From Kappaphycus alvarezii (taxonomy: Eukaryota; Rhodophyta; Florideophyceae; Gigartinales; Solieriaceae), in contig NADL03000471.1 of the NCBI GenBank assembly GCA_002205965.3, positions 1,302,001-1,366,000 on the forward strand: a stretch of DNA of 64,000 bases, written 5' to 3'. Below the pieces are notes generated by a model, which did no database searches, had not been told where the DNA came from, and worked only from the letters and a program-made list of their open reading frames with translations. The translations under genes and the position numbers were made by a program. Shown piece after piece: positions 1 to 10,110 of the stretch (positions are counted from its first letter, which is position 1; the number at the start of each line of letters is the position of its first letter).

Positions 1-400
1 ATCCTCAGAACCAATTACCCCAAGAAGGAGGTGTTGCAAGCGACAAAAGTGCTACCGTGGTATAGTTGAACGAACAAAAAGGAGTGGATAGGGAAGACAG
101 TTGAAAGGGCTACAAGCAAGTATGGAAGAGGCAGGGTCTACCACCTATGCTTAGTGACTAGCGTAAAATAAACGCTTCCTGGGTCGAAGTTGACTCTCAA
201 CTTCCTAACTATTTGGGACTGGGCTTGAAGTTGTCTGCCAACTTGCTTGACCTCTCCACGAGGAAGCAGTTTACTCAGCTTATATAGACTTTTGGCTACC
301 CCAAAGTCCGAACAAAACTACAGAAGGTACCAGGAAATGCATACAAACAATTTGTGTGGATGATATACTCTAAACAAAAGATAGTTAAGAAACTAACAAT
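1..400 (-). repeat. Truncated, diverged LTR of the 13280-19054 Ty3 family
   Basis: From its first base the window aligns by eye with the LTR at 13307 onward: the shared run begins atcctcagaaccaattacc, and agttgactctcaacttcct and cttatatagacttttggc follow in the same order. The window therefore opens about 27 bp inside an LTR. It is clearly more diverged than the two LTRs of the intact element, and its middle is replaced around position 250. No coding region of that family adjoins it, so it is a solo or truncated copy. The strand given is that of the element's genes. Confidence 0.8.
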
Positions 401-413
401 CAATGAGGTCCTC

Positions 414-1052
414 TTATTTCCCATTCTCTAAATCAGATCCAAACAACTCCTCTAAAATATCCATGCTGTCCAAGCAGTCCCCACAAATATCTGCGAACGG
501 CTCATAGCTCTCTATTCCCTCCTGGGAGATATCTAAACTACTAAAGATATCTCCATCCGGTTCCAGCGTCGGCACCACTTGTTCCATACTCTCCAGTCCA
601 GGCCCCACCAGTCCAACACTTTCCATGCCCCTGTTCCCTCATCCACCTCGTCCTCGTCCTCGTCCTCATCATCTCCTCTCTCCTCTTCTCCTCTTCCTCC
701 TCCCTTCCTCCCTCCTCCCTCCTCCCTCCTCCTCTCCTCCCATCCTTCTCCTGAGTCTCGTACACTAGCTCAGGGGCTAACCATTCCTCGAAGGACTCCC
801 CGCTCTCCTCCTCGACTTTTCAGTCTCATCCTCACTTACCTCCCTCGCCTCTTCTTCTATGAAGAGGCGGCGAACGAACTCGATGATTTTCTTCTTAGTT
901 TGCCGCCGGATGTAGTCGTCGGCATCGGTTGGCCCGTAGGCGGCGAGACGGAGGCCATTGATGGGACGGGAAGGGCGTTTTTGGAGATAGGGACAGAGGG
1001 CGATTTGACGTCATATTTCTGGAAAAGGGGTGAGCGGGGTTGCGGATGTTGA
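414..1052 (-). pseudogene. Possible acidic, low-complexity protein gene, frameshifted
   Basis: I do not recognise this gene. Read on the minus strand, three abutting reading frames make a plausible product: a Ser/Pro-rich start (about 1040-870), an acidic stretch with EEEARE and SEDETEKSRREE (about 870-760), a Glu/Arg run encoded by the CT-rich tract (750-650), and a C-terminal piece (626-414) very rich in Asp, Glu and Ser that ends at a clear stop. At least two frame changes are needed. The acidic, compositionally biased character could equally come from purine-rich repeat DNA, so coding status is uncertain. No neighbour suggests a role. It lies just beyond the truncated LTR. Confidence 0.25.
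645..745. repeat. Pyrimidine-rich (CTC/CCT) simple repeat
   Basis: An almost pure C/T tract made of cctcgt, ctcctc and cctccctcc units. It encodes the Glu/Arg run of the possible minus-strand gene and is likely length-variable. Confidence 0.85.
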
Positions 1053-1839
1053 CAGAAAGGGTAATCAGCTTATCAATTGTTGGTGGTAGGAGTGATGCTT
1101 CAGCGACAATGCTATAGCACTTTAAATAGGGGCATGTCTTTGGTAATCATCATGGTCTTGGTCAAAAAAAGGCGATACTGCGGCCTTGGATTTGCATGAA
1201 TTCGGGGGCATCATAAAAATCTGCGTGATAAAATATCGGAACTGAATTTGGGAGGCGAAGTGACCACGAATTGAAAGGCGTCTCTTTGAAGGAGGAGGAC
1301 CAAATATTCAAACATAAAATAGAAAATGGAGTTGTACAGTGAATTTGGATTCATAAAGGAAAAAGAATTCAAATTTGTTTTGGGAAGACAAAGGTAGGAC
1401 GATTGGTCAAGGACGGATTTCAAGATGCGAAGAGGACCTTTTTCTTTCCGATAACATGTGTCAGAAAAAGCCGATGGCTAGCGATATCGTCTTTTAAGAT
1501 ATTGGAGTATCTCATATTGGACTCCCAAATACGGATCCATCCATCAGATATTAAGAATGCCATGGGTTCTCAAAGTCTAGCAGGTAGAGCTTAGTGCAAT
1601 AAAGTGTAGAGCAGTGTACAAAACAGACGAGAGATGTCGTCTTCGTCGTCTGGACGTTTACGATAAGGGGGGTCGTAGGCTCACGTATTAATCTACTCTT
1701 CAGTGATCGGATGCCACTTAATTGGAATCAACCATATGAATGCTGAAGTAAACGGCCGCAAGTTCGAATCTATCATTCCATAATTGACCGCAAACATATT
1801 TAAATCCATATTCCTCCCTTTTCAGCCAAAGTTTTTCTC
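1053..1839. other. No recognisable gene
   Basis: Only short open frames (up to about 70 codons) with no recognisable motif. A tRNA-like GTTCGAATC word near 1763 lacks a pairable T stem. This is probably decayed flanking DNA of the neighbouring copia relic. Confidence 0.5.
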
Positions 1840-2457
1840 CTAACTTTTCGTCTCAGATGCATCATCGAGGTTGAGACATAGTCGACCAGTAAATGGCGTC
1901 AGTTGAAGAGCTTCGGTGAAAATACTGTCCTTCTTGATGAGAGGATCTGCTAGATTGGTAGTTCCGGGAATCCACGATATCTTTTCAAAAGCGCCAGTTT
2001 GAAATTCGAAGCGCATGCATTTAACGTCTCCACGGGTAGATTTGTCGATAGGTTCCTTTTGTGTAGATAGAGAGATGAAGACATTTTTCGAGTTAAAAAA
2101 AATATACAGCCCCACGTCAATGCACAGGAGTTCAGAGTAAGCTCTTGCCACAGTCTTTCCTTCACTAATACCTTTAACAACAGCAAAGATTTGGGCAGCG
2201 GGTATGTTCTTGACATTAGCCTTGACTTTGTGTGACATCCAAGACACTGCATTATAAATTGAGTTATTCTTCATCTCTTCGACAAGAAGTCCCGTCAGAA
2301 CACCAGGTTGACAACAGTCATCAATACGAGATGCACCAGCAAAGACCAGAACAGTAAGTTGGTTTTCCTTTGCATCTGATTGTCTTGGGAAAGCAATGGT
2401 AGTTCCAAGTTTATTTATCTTATGCAAGAGAGTAACTTGCTCGATGGGATGACTCAA
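1840..2457 (-). pseudogene. Copia-type RNase H domain
   Basis: An open frame of 205 codons. The diagnostic C-terminal motif of copia RNase H is present as WIPGTTNLADPLIK; the family pattern is a tryptophan, then N-x-A-D, then a lysine that normally follows threonine. Upstream in the same frame, VFAGASRIDD occupies the place of the first catalytic aspartate block, and a central segment with MSHK and SELLCIDVG corresponds to the strands and helices that follow. The enzyme would degrade the RNA strand of the RNA-DNA hybrid during reverse transcription. The first acidic block looks degraded, so I treat it as a relic. It continues the RT fragment to its right, after a frame break. Confidence 0.7.
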
Positions 2458-2775
2458 TTTTAGGTCTGGTGCCTTCTGTTGGCGATAGCTTGTATAAAAT
2501 TAACAAAACGGAGAAGCTCCAGTTCCAATCCAACCGAGAGAGCTGTTCGTAGAGGCAAATACTGATTTCTCAAGCTTGTTGAGATTCTCCTCAGACTGTT
2601 TGCGGCGGTTCCTAGTAAAAAATTACTCCATGGCAGCTTTCAACTTGTTACCGCCATGGGTTTCGATAGTACAATCATTTTTTTGCCTAGTATTGATACC
2701 AAAGAATCACAGCTTTCCAGGTCCTTGGTTTACATTGCCAAACTTGAATTTCTATTTAAATTCTTCAATAAATGT

Positions 2776-3130
2776 CTAGGCAAAACTGCCTCCGCCAGCA
2801 ACTGTGAGATCATCAACGGGTTTTGCCAAAATGAGAACCAACCTTACGTTTTGTTTTTTGAAGAAAAGCTGCCTTACATATGCAGACTGAGACAGCCCAG
2901 TATCTCCAATTAGGTTGTCAGACTGGTTTTCCATTCTCGTTGGCATTTGCAAGACCATATGCCACTGTTGGTAGCAACCAGGAGTGCGAAGATTTCATTC
3001 GGCTTTCTTTAGGGGGCGAACATAAAAATTTCGCTGACCGTTACCAGTTCGAAGGAAGGATGCCTTGACATCGGCTTTCTACAGTATCCAACCATAAAGA
3101 GATACAATAGAATAAAGAATGCGGAGGCCT
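2776..3130 (-). pseudogene. Copia-type reverse transcriptase fragment
   Basis: The minus strand reads, in two frames, through KADVKASFLRTG (the RT palm motif holding the first catalytic aspartate, usually KTDVKTAFLNG-like), FYVRPLKK, SDNLIGDTGLSQ, LFFKK and LAKPVDDLTVAGG. The last is the copia YVDD box with tyrosine and the preceding residue replaced (PVDD). Only the palm subdomain is covered; the fingers and integrase that should precede it are absent. In the family this enzyme copies the element RNA into cDNA in the cytoplasmic virus-like particle. Frame changes and the altered box indicate a dead copy. Confidence 0.7.
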
Positions 3131-5165
3131 GTAGGTGGGCATGGTGCCCAACCTTTGAGAAGGATAAGCTCATGAGATTTCTGGGGCTGATCAACTGCTT
3201 CGCAGACTTTGTGGATCACTTTGCCGATTTCGCAGCTCCCCTGCACGGTGTATTTAAAGGAACCGAGCTCTTCAAGAAAAAGGCACGGAATGCTCCTGAT
3301 AATTCCATATTGGAAGGAACGTTGGGGAACATCGCAGAGGAAGGCATGGCAAGAGCTGAAGGACTGTCTGAGTAACCCAGTCACAAGAGCTCCTAGCTCC
3401 ACCATGAAGAGGAACAGAAAAAAGGATCATGACGGACGCAAGTTATTACGGCCTCGGAGGAGTGCTTCTCATAAAGAATGAAGGCGGAACATAGCAACCA
3501 GTATCATTCACCAGCGGCATACTCCGTAGGGCAGAGAGAAATTATGCACCAACGGAAAGAGAGTGACTGGATGTGGTCCATGTGCTTCTGAAGTGGAACC
3601 ATTATCTCCATGGGAGAAGTTCTTAATTGTAACAGACTACTTGTCTCTCAAATGGCTACCAAGCCTGAAAGACCCTAGTAAAAGCTGGCTTGATGAGTAC
3701 TAGAGATAAAGGACTATTATGCCGTCGTTGAGCACCAAAATGGACTCGAATTGGTCTTCCAGACACCCTGAGTAGGGAAGCTGTCCACAAGCTGCTTTTT
3801 CAAAGATTCTATGGCGACGTGTCACAAGTCAGCCCAGAAATAGCCGAGGAGAATGCGGGTATAGAACGGGTGGCAGCAGTCCTCGAAAAAGGGGGAGCTT
3901 AATTCCGGTGCAGAAGGAGAATAGGGCAGATCTGGACAACCAATAACGATGAAAAAGCCAAGTGATGCATATGTTTGTCTCAAACAAAGAAGGGAGTTTG
4001 GGAATGTGCATCAGTTTGCAGGAGACAAGAAGGAATTCCTCTTCGACGATGTAGGGTTAATCTGCTACTGCGGTAGGGACAAGCTGCCAGTTGTGGTGCC
4101 AACGTACTTGGTGATTACAGTGCTCGAATGGGCACACGACTCAAAACTCACCGGAAACTACGGTTTGAGGAAGATTTTAGCCAGATTGCGGCCCATATAC
4201 TGGTGGAAAGCCATGTCTAACAATGCAGCCACCCACATCAAGAATTTCTTACCATGTATGGTAGCAGAGGACGGAAAAGGGCAAAAAGGCTCACCCAGAG
4301 ATTTTTCACCCGGAAAGAAGCTTCCAGACCGTCTAAATCGATGTCCAAACAATCAAACCTCGTTCAAAGAAATGAAAGCTCAAATTTATGACAATGGTGG
4401 ATGTCTTCACCTGCTTTTTCAGAGCACGGAAAAACCCTGATAAGGAGGTGGAAACTATCGAGAAAGTTCTGATCGAGGAATATATCTCCATATTTAAACC
4501 AATGAAACATCTCAAGTCTGGTAGAAGTCCAAACTTAACTGGTGAAGTGATAAAAAACCTAACTAAGCAGCTACGAATTTCACCTATGCAGACCTACCGC
4601 TTGCATCGGCAAGCCAGCCGGACATTGCAACGTTGGAATCGAACTTTGGTTAAAGAAATTGCCATCTTCGTCTAGCTTATCCGTAGCGACTGGAACGACC
4701 ATGTCGCTCCGGCATTTATACGATACAACACAGAGGTTTGCGTAGCAACAGACATGACTCCAAATAAGGCCATGTTTGGGATAGAAAACTTCGAAGCTTA
4801 GGAAGAAATGGATACAGCGTGTCTTCAGGACGAACCAGAATACTTGTAGCGGGAGATTGTATCGGCTACACAAGAATCTACTCCAGAAGGGAAGAAGATC
4901 AAGTAGACGAGCCAAGATAGAGTATGACAAGCGCGTTAATCCGACGAAATTCAGTATTGGAGATCACGTCCTTTTTTGTTTGGTGTAAAGCAACAAAACC
5001 GAAGGGGAAAAAATAATCAAGCCCTGATTCGGTCTTTACGTCGTTAAAGAATGCCCTTGGAGGGTTGAATACCTCCTAGAGTCCAAAGTTAGAAGACAAG
5101 AGGCAGGAGTTCACGCAAATCGCCTACGGAAGATCGTCAATAATGTGAGGGAATGCGCCAATTTA
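3131..5165 (+). mobile_element. Ty3/gypsy pol relic (RT connection, RNase H, integrase)
   Basis: A second retrotransposon relic, on the plus strand and starting where the copia relic stops. In order it shows the RT-RNase H boundary (FLGLINCFADFVDHFADF at about 3178), a decayed RNase H (about 3420-3680), an integrase zinc-binding domain and core (about 3949-4675), and an integrase C-terminal GPY-like segment (about 4910-5150). This is canonical Ty3/gypsy order. It belongs to a different family from the element at 13280, by sequence and by strand. Stops and frameshifts are frequent. No flanking LTRs were recognised. Confidence 0.75.
3949..4675 (+). pseudogene. Ty3/gypsy integrase, zinc domain and catalytic core
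   Basis: The first frame (3949-4440) has LVITVLEWAHDSKLTGNYG and RPIYWWKAM, matching the H-x-H half of the HHCC zinc domain (histidines partly altered) and the conserved YWW segment. The second frame (4388-4675) has VDVFTCFFRA (first catalytic Asp), an AETV-like helix, SPNLTGEVIK (the block that normally carries the second Asp, here lost) and QRWNRTLVKE, the end of the catalytic-Glu block. Integrase inserts element cDNA into the chromosome. Loss of acidic residues and the frame change show that this copy is inactive. Downstream near 4920, YDKRVNPTKFSIGDHVLF begins the C-terminal domain. Confidence 0.7.
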
Positions 5166-6820
5166 GAAAAAGGAGTATTTAAGAACACCCTAAGGCTGAT
5201 CGAAAAGATATTCGACGCGAAAATAAGAAGAAATGATGACACCGGAGAAGAGATAATGTAATTCAAAGTGAAATTAAGCGGTCGACCATCATTTCACTGG
5301 ACACCTGAGAATAATTTGCTGGAGACGGTGGTAAAGCTATAAGCCATCTGCAGAAACCAAGACAGGGCAGCTGGAGAAAGAGATATTACGGAATCGCAAA
5401 TTGAAACGGAAGATATTAACTTATCGGGAGCGGAGTCGGACTCAAGGTTCCTACAGACAGTGTGGGTAGGTCTCTATTTCATCTCTAAACGCAGTCATGT
5501 GAGAACCAAGACAAGGCCATGTACCCTCGTATAGCTGCAAGGGTCCTTAGGTGTCGGACACCCGCCCCCAGCATGAATCGCTGGGTAAGACGTGATTTCA
5601 GCTGCCTTCCACATATCTACTCGCACGAGACGGGTGCACGAAATCCCTACGAGGAGTCCCAAGGAGGCTACTGACAGCAAGTCGGTTCAACTTTAAAGAT
5701 AAGCCAGCCTCTTGCGGGAAGTTGCGCGGCCAGATTGGCAGAAAACATAGGCAGTGCGCCACGAAACCCCGTCCACAATACTCAACCACGTGATATCACC
5801 GTTATACGCCCCTTAGGAAAGGTCGAAGCATCAAGGCAACAAGTATCGCTTTGGATCAAGTCGCCAGTGTGCCGGATATGCAGTGTGCCCGATGTACAGT
5901 GCACTGTACAGAAAAATGCATACTGTTCGAAGTGTATATGTACTGTACAAAGTGTATAATGTACAGTGCCAGTTCCATCTTCACCGTGTTTTTGTGCTGC
6001 TTGTGGGTTTTGACAAGAAGGCACCAGTGAATTACTAGACTCTCATCGAGGTTTCAAGAAAATTGAGCTCGAGATTAGAGCTCTCATCAAGAGAAAAGCG
6101 AGTAGGAATGAGGAGAGAAATAGCGAGTGGGCAGAAGCCAATTAATGCGTGTTTTGCGCATGTTGAAAAGGAGACCAAGTGCGTGGCCACACCGTTGCAA
6201 CAGGATCTCTTCACGCGAAAACCGTCACGCTTTGCAGTTACTGGATATCACCGAAGTACTAGAGGCCAAGGGCGATCTCTGTGCCTCCAGGGATCTTGCG
6301 GGCGAGTCTGGAACATGAGGAATCCCAAAACATGTTTGCATGACCCCCTTGAAGTCAGGGCTCTCTAAAATCTTGGGGATAAAAGCCTAGCTTTTCAGAG
6401 AGAACAACGACATGTTGGCCCCGTTTCTTTGTACCGAAGAGATTGCTTAGAATTGTTTCTTTGGCTGTTAGGGAGTGCTTTAATTTCGATGGCGATTTTG
6501 AGGGTATGAAGAAGTGGAGGCCCAGTATTGAATGCGGACAAACGCGGCTGACAGCGGTGTATAAACTTTGAGGGTGGGTGTGTTTGTGTTGTGGCTGATG
6601 CCTTTTTCTTTTCTGTTCATCTTATCCACCACTTATGTAGCAGCTATACTGACAGTTGTAATACTAAGGAATACTCTCCTAGATAATGCCGGAGAGGGAA
6701 CGAGAAACTAATTATTTTCCGAAGTGCGGCAGAGGAAATTTCAGTAATGCCGTGACACTTGATGTGTCGTGTGACAGACATTTGATATTCCACTACATCT
6801 CCTAGAACTCTATGACAAGA
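5166..6820. other. No recognisable gene; GTAC-palindrome cluster
   Basis: Short frames only. The notable content is a cluster of tgtac/gtaca words at 5880-5965, including a perfect palindrome described separately. The left flank should hold the 3' end of the chromodomain Ty3 relic that starts at 6821, but I could not identify an LTR. Confidence 0.5.
5893..5910. repeat. Perfect 18-bp palindrome
   Basis: TGTACAGTGCACTGTACA equals its own reverse complement. It sits in a cluster of tgtaca and gtacag words and belongs to the GTAC-type repeats found elsewhere in the window. Confidence 0.9.
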
Positions 6821-7147
6821 TTAGGGGTCTTCAGGGCCCCTTGCACCTGAGTCTGTTGAAAGATGCATATGCGTTCTAGTTAATCCCAAAGATTTGCATA
6901 GCCTTTTAGCAAGCCTTGTGTTTGAGGTCCGCAAAAATTCTTCAAACCTTTCTAGAACATCTTCAAATAGCTCTTTAAGAGGTTGCGACGTCCATTCGTA
7001 CTCACCTAGGAGCCCCGGACATTGAATTTGTATGTAAAAACTACCCCCTTTCTTACTTATCTTCAATAAATTTTCGACAAGGTCATAACGAGTATCTAAG
7101 TGTTCAGCTTGCTTCAACAGTTTTTCGGAGACCTGTTTCTTACCCAT
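6821..7147 (-). pseudogene. Retroelement C-terminal chromodomain
   Basis: 108 codons. The chromodomain core is readable: HLDTRYDLVENLLKISKK (first strand and turn), FYIQIQCPGLLGEYEWTS (the middle strands, where W-x-G-x-x-x-x-x-x-TWE is usual) and PLKELFEDVLERFEEFL (the C-terminal helix). Aromatic cage positions are partly substituted, which is common in retroelement chromodomains. It would be fused to integrase, but a frame change at about 7150 separates it from the preceding domain in this copy. Confidence 0.6.
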
Positions 7148-7156
7148 TTTTGCCTT

Positions 7157-7345
7157 TCATTTTACTAGCCTAGCTGCATGAACACACTCAGTTGTGTCAC
7201 TAAGCAGTCCTGTAACCTCATAAACTAGGTCGCCTAGAACACGCGTAATGCGCTTAGGGCCAATCCAGCGAAAGGACAATTTATGCCCTTTGTCCTGCGA
7301 TCTATGCAAGAGGACAAAATCTCCAACATCAAAATTTGGTTGCAA
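7157..7345 (-). pseudogene. Ty3 integrase C-terminal (GPY/F-type) domain
   Basis: A 62-codon segment with the hallmark order: FDVGDFVLLHR, then FRWIGPKRITRV (the GPY/F motif as GPK), then VYEVTGLLSD and VHAARLVK. This small beta-barrel binds DNA and helps position integrase. It sits between the core and the chromodomain, as in chromoviruses. The frame is uninterrupted here, one of the best preserved parts of the relic. Confidence 0.75.
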
Positions 7346-7399
7346 AATATTGGTGCGCTAATTATGCTGCCCAATTTGCTTCTTCCTGTTCGCCATTAC

Positions 7400-8100
7400 T
7401 CAACTGCTCACTTGCTTGCGCATTGCGAAAAGTGCTTCCTGTGGCGCCTGTATTTTTAAGAATTTTTGGGATCTCACAACGCTGATAGTACGTTCCTCCT
7501 TAGTATCACCAATATTTGTGATACGAAACTGCGTGCGGTTGTGTTTAAGTCCTTTCATAACTTCCAGCGGCGCCAGGTACGTTCCATCTGCACGGCTACC
7601 AAATCTGGGTAGAGGAGATTCGTTAAGCACGGTCATAACGACTTCCAGTATCAATGGCCGGTTCTGCGACCCTACCCCATCTCTGAAAGTATTTTATTAA
7701 TAGCTCCTCTCATAAGCCGCATCGCGTTCTCAACAATCCTAATCACGCACGGTGAGTATTCCACCGTAAACTGGTGCAGCCAATGATCCCATAACCATGC
7801 CTTTAAATGGGATCGTTGTTCTGAGACCCAATAGTACATAACAGTAAATACACGAATCTATCCAGTCAATAGACTAGCCGCAGTCTCTGCGTCAGCGCAT
7901 TTGCTCGCTGACAGCTATCTGTATGAAGAGAGGTCATCTTGTATGACAAGTGCATTTTTCATCTTATCATTACCAGCACCCATATACCTGTAGGCAAAAT
8001 GAGTGATTTCGTTCAGCGCCGTGGCATTTAATGTCAATTCCAATGGCCTTGGGATCCATTGTCTCAACTTTGACACCATGAAATGAAGACAGCAGTTCAC
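7400..8100 (-). pseudogene. Ty3 integrase catalytic core, fragmented
   Basis: Two preserved pieces. The first (8100-7915) ends in LVIQDDLSSYR, the block with the first catalytic Asp. The second (7654-7400) carries VVMTVLNESPLPRFG and TYLAPLEVMKGL, the helix and loop near the end of the core, where VLN-x-SP and APLE-x-x-x-G recur in this lineage. The intervening region with the second Asp and the Glu is not clearly readable. Confidence 0.55.
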
Positions 8101-8949
8101 AAATTATCGACAGTCGGCATACATTATGTCCCAAGCAAATTGTTCCTTGAGAACACTCTCCGTGGTCTCAGCCCGTCTATGACTACTGAGACCGCAATAC
8201 ACCACCTTCAGTAGCTTAACTTGTAAGTCGACATCTGCTTGAGGGATCCAAAACTTCCCCGACACTAGTGTATTTCACTTCACAGACCTGCAGCTTTACA
8301 CAAATTTACTGCCGCTACCATACTGTACTGTAGATTCAAAACACCGGTAACCTTACAACCAGGGGTACTAGGCACGTTGCTGTCATTACAGTTTTCTTTA
8401 TAGTTCTGAACACAGCTTTGAACCCATTGGTACACTTGGAAAAGTTTCGGGCGATTTGCACACTGGGATATTATATCACTGCTTTATCAATCAAAAGGTT
8501 CCTTGCTGTCCCATGCCACCTGGATCAATGCACGCCTTAAATCTTGTGAGAGTATGTCGCTCGTGCCGACTGCAATTCTGAAAGCGCTACTTCCGATACC
8601 ATCAGAGCTGTTTAACAGGAAACTCTTTGCATTCGCTACTGTTAGACTACATTTACCTTCAGCAAAAATATCTAGCTTTTTCTATTTCTAAACTGTATAA
8701 AACATTAGTTGGAGCGGCTGGCTTAACCTATCCAGCCTCAACCAAAGTTTCAAACGCATTTCTACCTATCTCCTGGCCAGCCATATGCTCAATGGTGCAC
8801 ATAAATCGTGAAAAGAATAAAGCCCAATGTTGCACTTTGTTAATTAGGTGCCTTCAAAGATTTGGCACCGAAGTTGTGGGGTTGTACATAAACAATAAAT
8901 TCCTGTACTCCGTCAAATCATGTATGTATTCCTCTGCAGAAAAGAGTTA

Positions 8950-9142
8950 ATCCAGCTTTTCAAATGCTTTAAAAGGTTCATACGCTTCTTTCTCAAAGGT
9001 GCTCCAATTTTGCTGCCGCTTAGAAAATTCGGAACCTAGGAATGCCAAAGGCTGATGCTGCTGCTCAGCAATTGGCTTGTGTAAATCTTTCGTGGCACAT
9101 TTCGTAATCGCTGCCGCCAAATACCTCTCCGAAGCATCCTTT
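8950..9142 (-). pseudogene. Ty3 RNase H fragment
   Basis: One minus-strand frame reads DASERYLAAAITKC, then QPLAFLGSEFSKRQQNWS and TFEKEAYEPFKAF. This is the usual Ty3 RNase H pattern: a DAS block with a catalytic Asp, the hydrophobic P-x-x-F strand, and the catalytic-Glu helix EKE-A. A stop interrupts the frame just after KAFEKLD. It links the RT on its right to the integrase on its left. Confidence 0.65.
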
Positions 9143-9480
9143 TACAAACATAGAACCTTTTATACACCACGATGAGTCAGTCTCACAGCATTGGACAGTT
9201 TTTCTTGTAAATTTTGGTATGCTTTCTCATGCTCAGGGCCCCGGGAAAACTGTTCAAGGCGTACACCTGCAATTGATTTATTCATCCTTTTCCTGGTACA
9301 GCATATGCATCTTCCAGTATTTTGCGCAGTGGCGCGGCAGGCATACTGAAGTCCGGGATGTAATTCGACATCCACTAGAGAAAATTAGTAAACTGGGATA
9401 GATCTGAAGCATATCTGGGGAAATTCGCTTCCACTAGCCCACTAACCCGTGTAAGGCCACATTTTATGCGCTTTGGTCAA

Positions 9481-10110
9481 TTATAAGGCCACACTACCTT
9501 GTTTTTGTTGTGAAAAATACACTTTTAATGATTGACACCTTGAGATTACGCGCTCTGCAAATGAAAAGGAATATTTCCAACAGCTGTAGTAGCTTTGCCT
9601 CGTACTCTTCATGCAGCAAACTTTCGTCGAGCCAGTCCTTGAGTCCGTCTCGAATCTCTGCAAAACAGGGCTCTACCCTGGACTGAAAATTAGCCATGGA
9701 ATTGTGTAACCTCCTCCGTGGCCTTTTAGATTGATATAATTCCTTGGGAGCAATAGAGCTCTGGATTGGCTGGGTATCTTCATGTACTGGCAATCGCCAG
9801 TACCTGCTGCAAAATTCAATGCTTGCGAAGCATGTCCTGCCTGCCACATTAGCTAGTTATTACTCAACATGAGATATAGGCCATGTTGCTGGCACAGTAT
9901 TCTCATTGACCTTCTTGAGGTTAAAAAATGTAACGAAGAATTTTGCCGGGGATTGCTTCAGCACAAAAACGGAGGCTGCAGCCTATGTAGCGTTTGTTTG
10001 ACCTTCACAAACCCAAATTACTCCAGCTTACCAACATATTTTATAATAAAGCTTCGTTGCTCTGCAGTCAACCGTCGTGGCTTTTTTTAAAATGGGACAG
10101 CATCATTTTC
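9481..10110 (-). pseudogene. Ty3 reverse transcriptase fragment
   Basis: The minus strand reads LTAEQRSFIIKYVGKLE near 10080 (N-terminal fingers), CFASIEFCSRYWRLPVHE near 9830 (the palm block with the first catalytic residue, here Glu for the usual Asp) and FAEIRDGLKDWLDESLLHE near 9650, where the F/Y-x-DD box should lie and appears as LDES. ARNLKVSIIKSVFF follows, matching the L-x-x-x-KC-x-F block. Both acidic positions are altered and several stops occur, so the enzyme is dead. It fits the N-terminal end of the chromodomain element. Confidence 0.65.

Larger units (their letters stand above)
1840..3130 (-). mobile_element. Ty1/copia retrotransposon relic (RT to RNase H)
   Basis: The 3' half of a copia pol gene lies on the minus strand. 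Reading right to left, a reverse transcriptase core (about 3130-2776) is followed by an RNase H domain (2457-1840). The order and spacing fit copia, where RNase H ends the polyprotein. Gag, protease and integrase are missing: the element stops at about 3130, directly against a Ty3 relic on the other strand. I find no LTR pair. Several frameshifts separate the domains, so it is inactive. Confidence 0.75.
6821..10110 (-). mobile_element. Chromodomain Ty3/gypsy (chromovirus-like) relic
   Basis: The third Ty3/gypsy element, on the minus strand. Read right to left it gives RT (about 10110-9481), RNase H (about 9142-8950), integrase core pieces (about 8100-7400), the integrase C-terminal domain (7345-7157) and a chromodomain (7147-6821). 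A C-terminal chromodomain defines chromoviruses and in the family targets integration to marked chromatin. The sequence style resembles oomycete and algal elements from my memory of the family. Gag and protease were not found to the right of 10110. Many stops and frameshifts make it inactive. Confidence 0.75.

Noticed and set aside
1735-1790. tRNA-like GTTCGAATC word
   Set aside because: The five bases on each side do not pair as a T stem, and no acceptor or anticodon arms can be drawn upstream.
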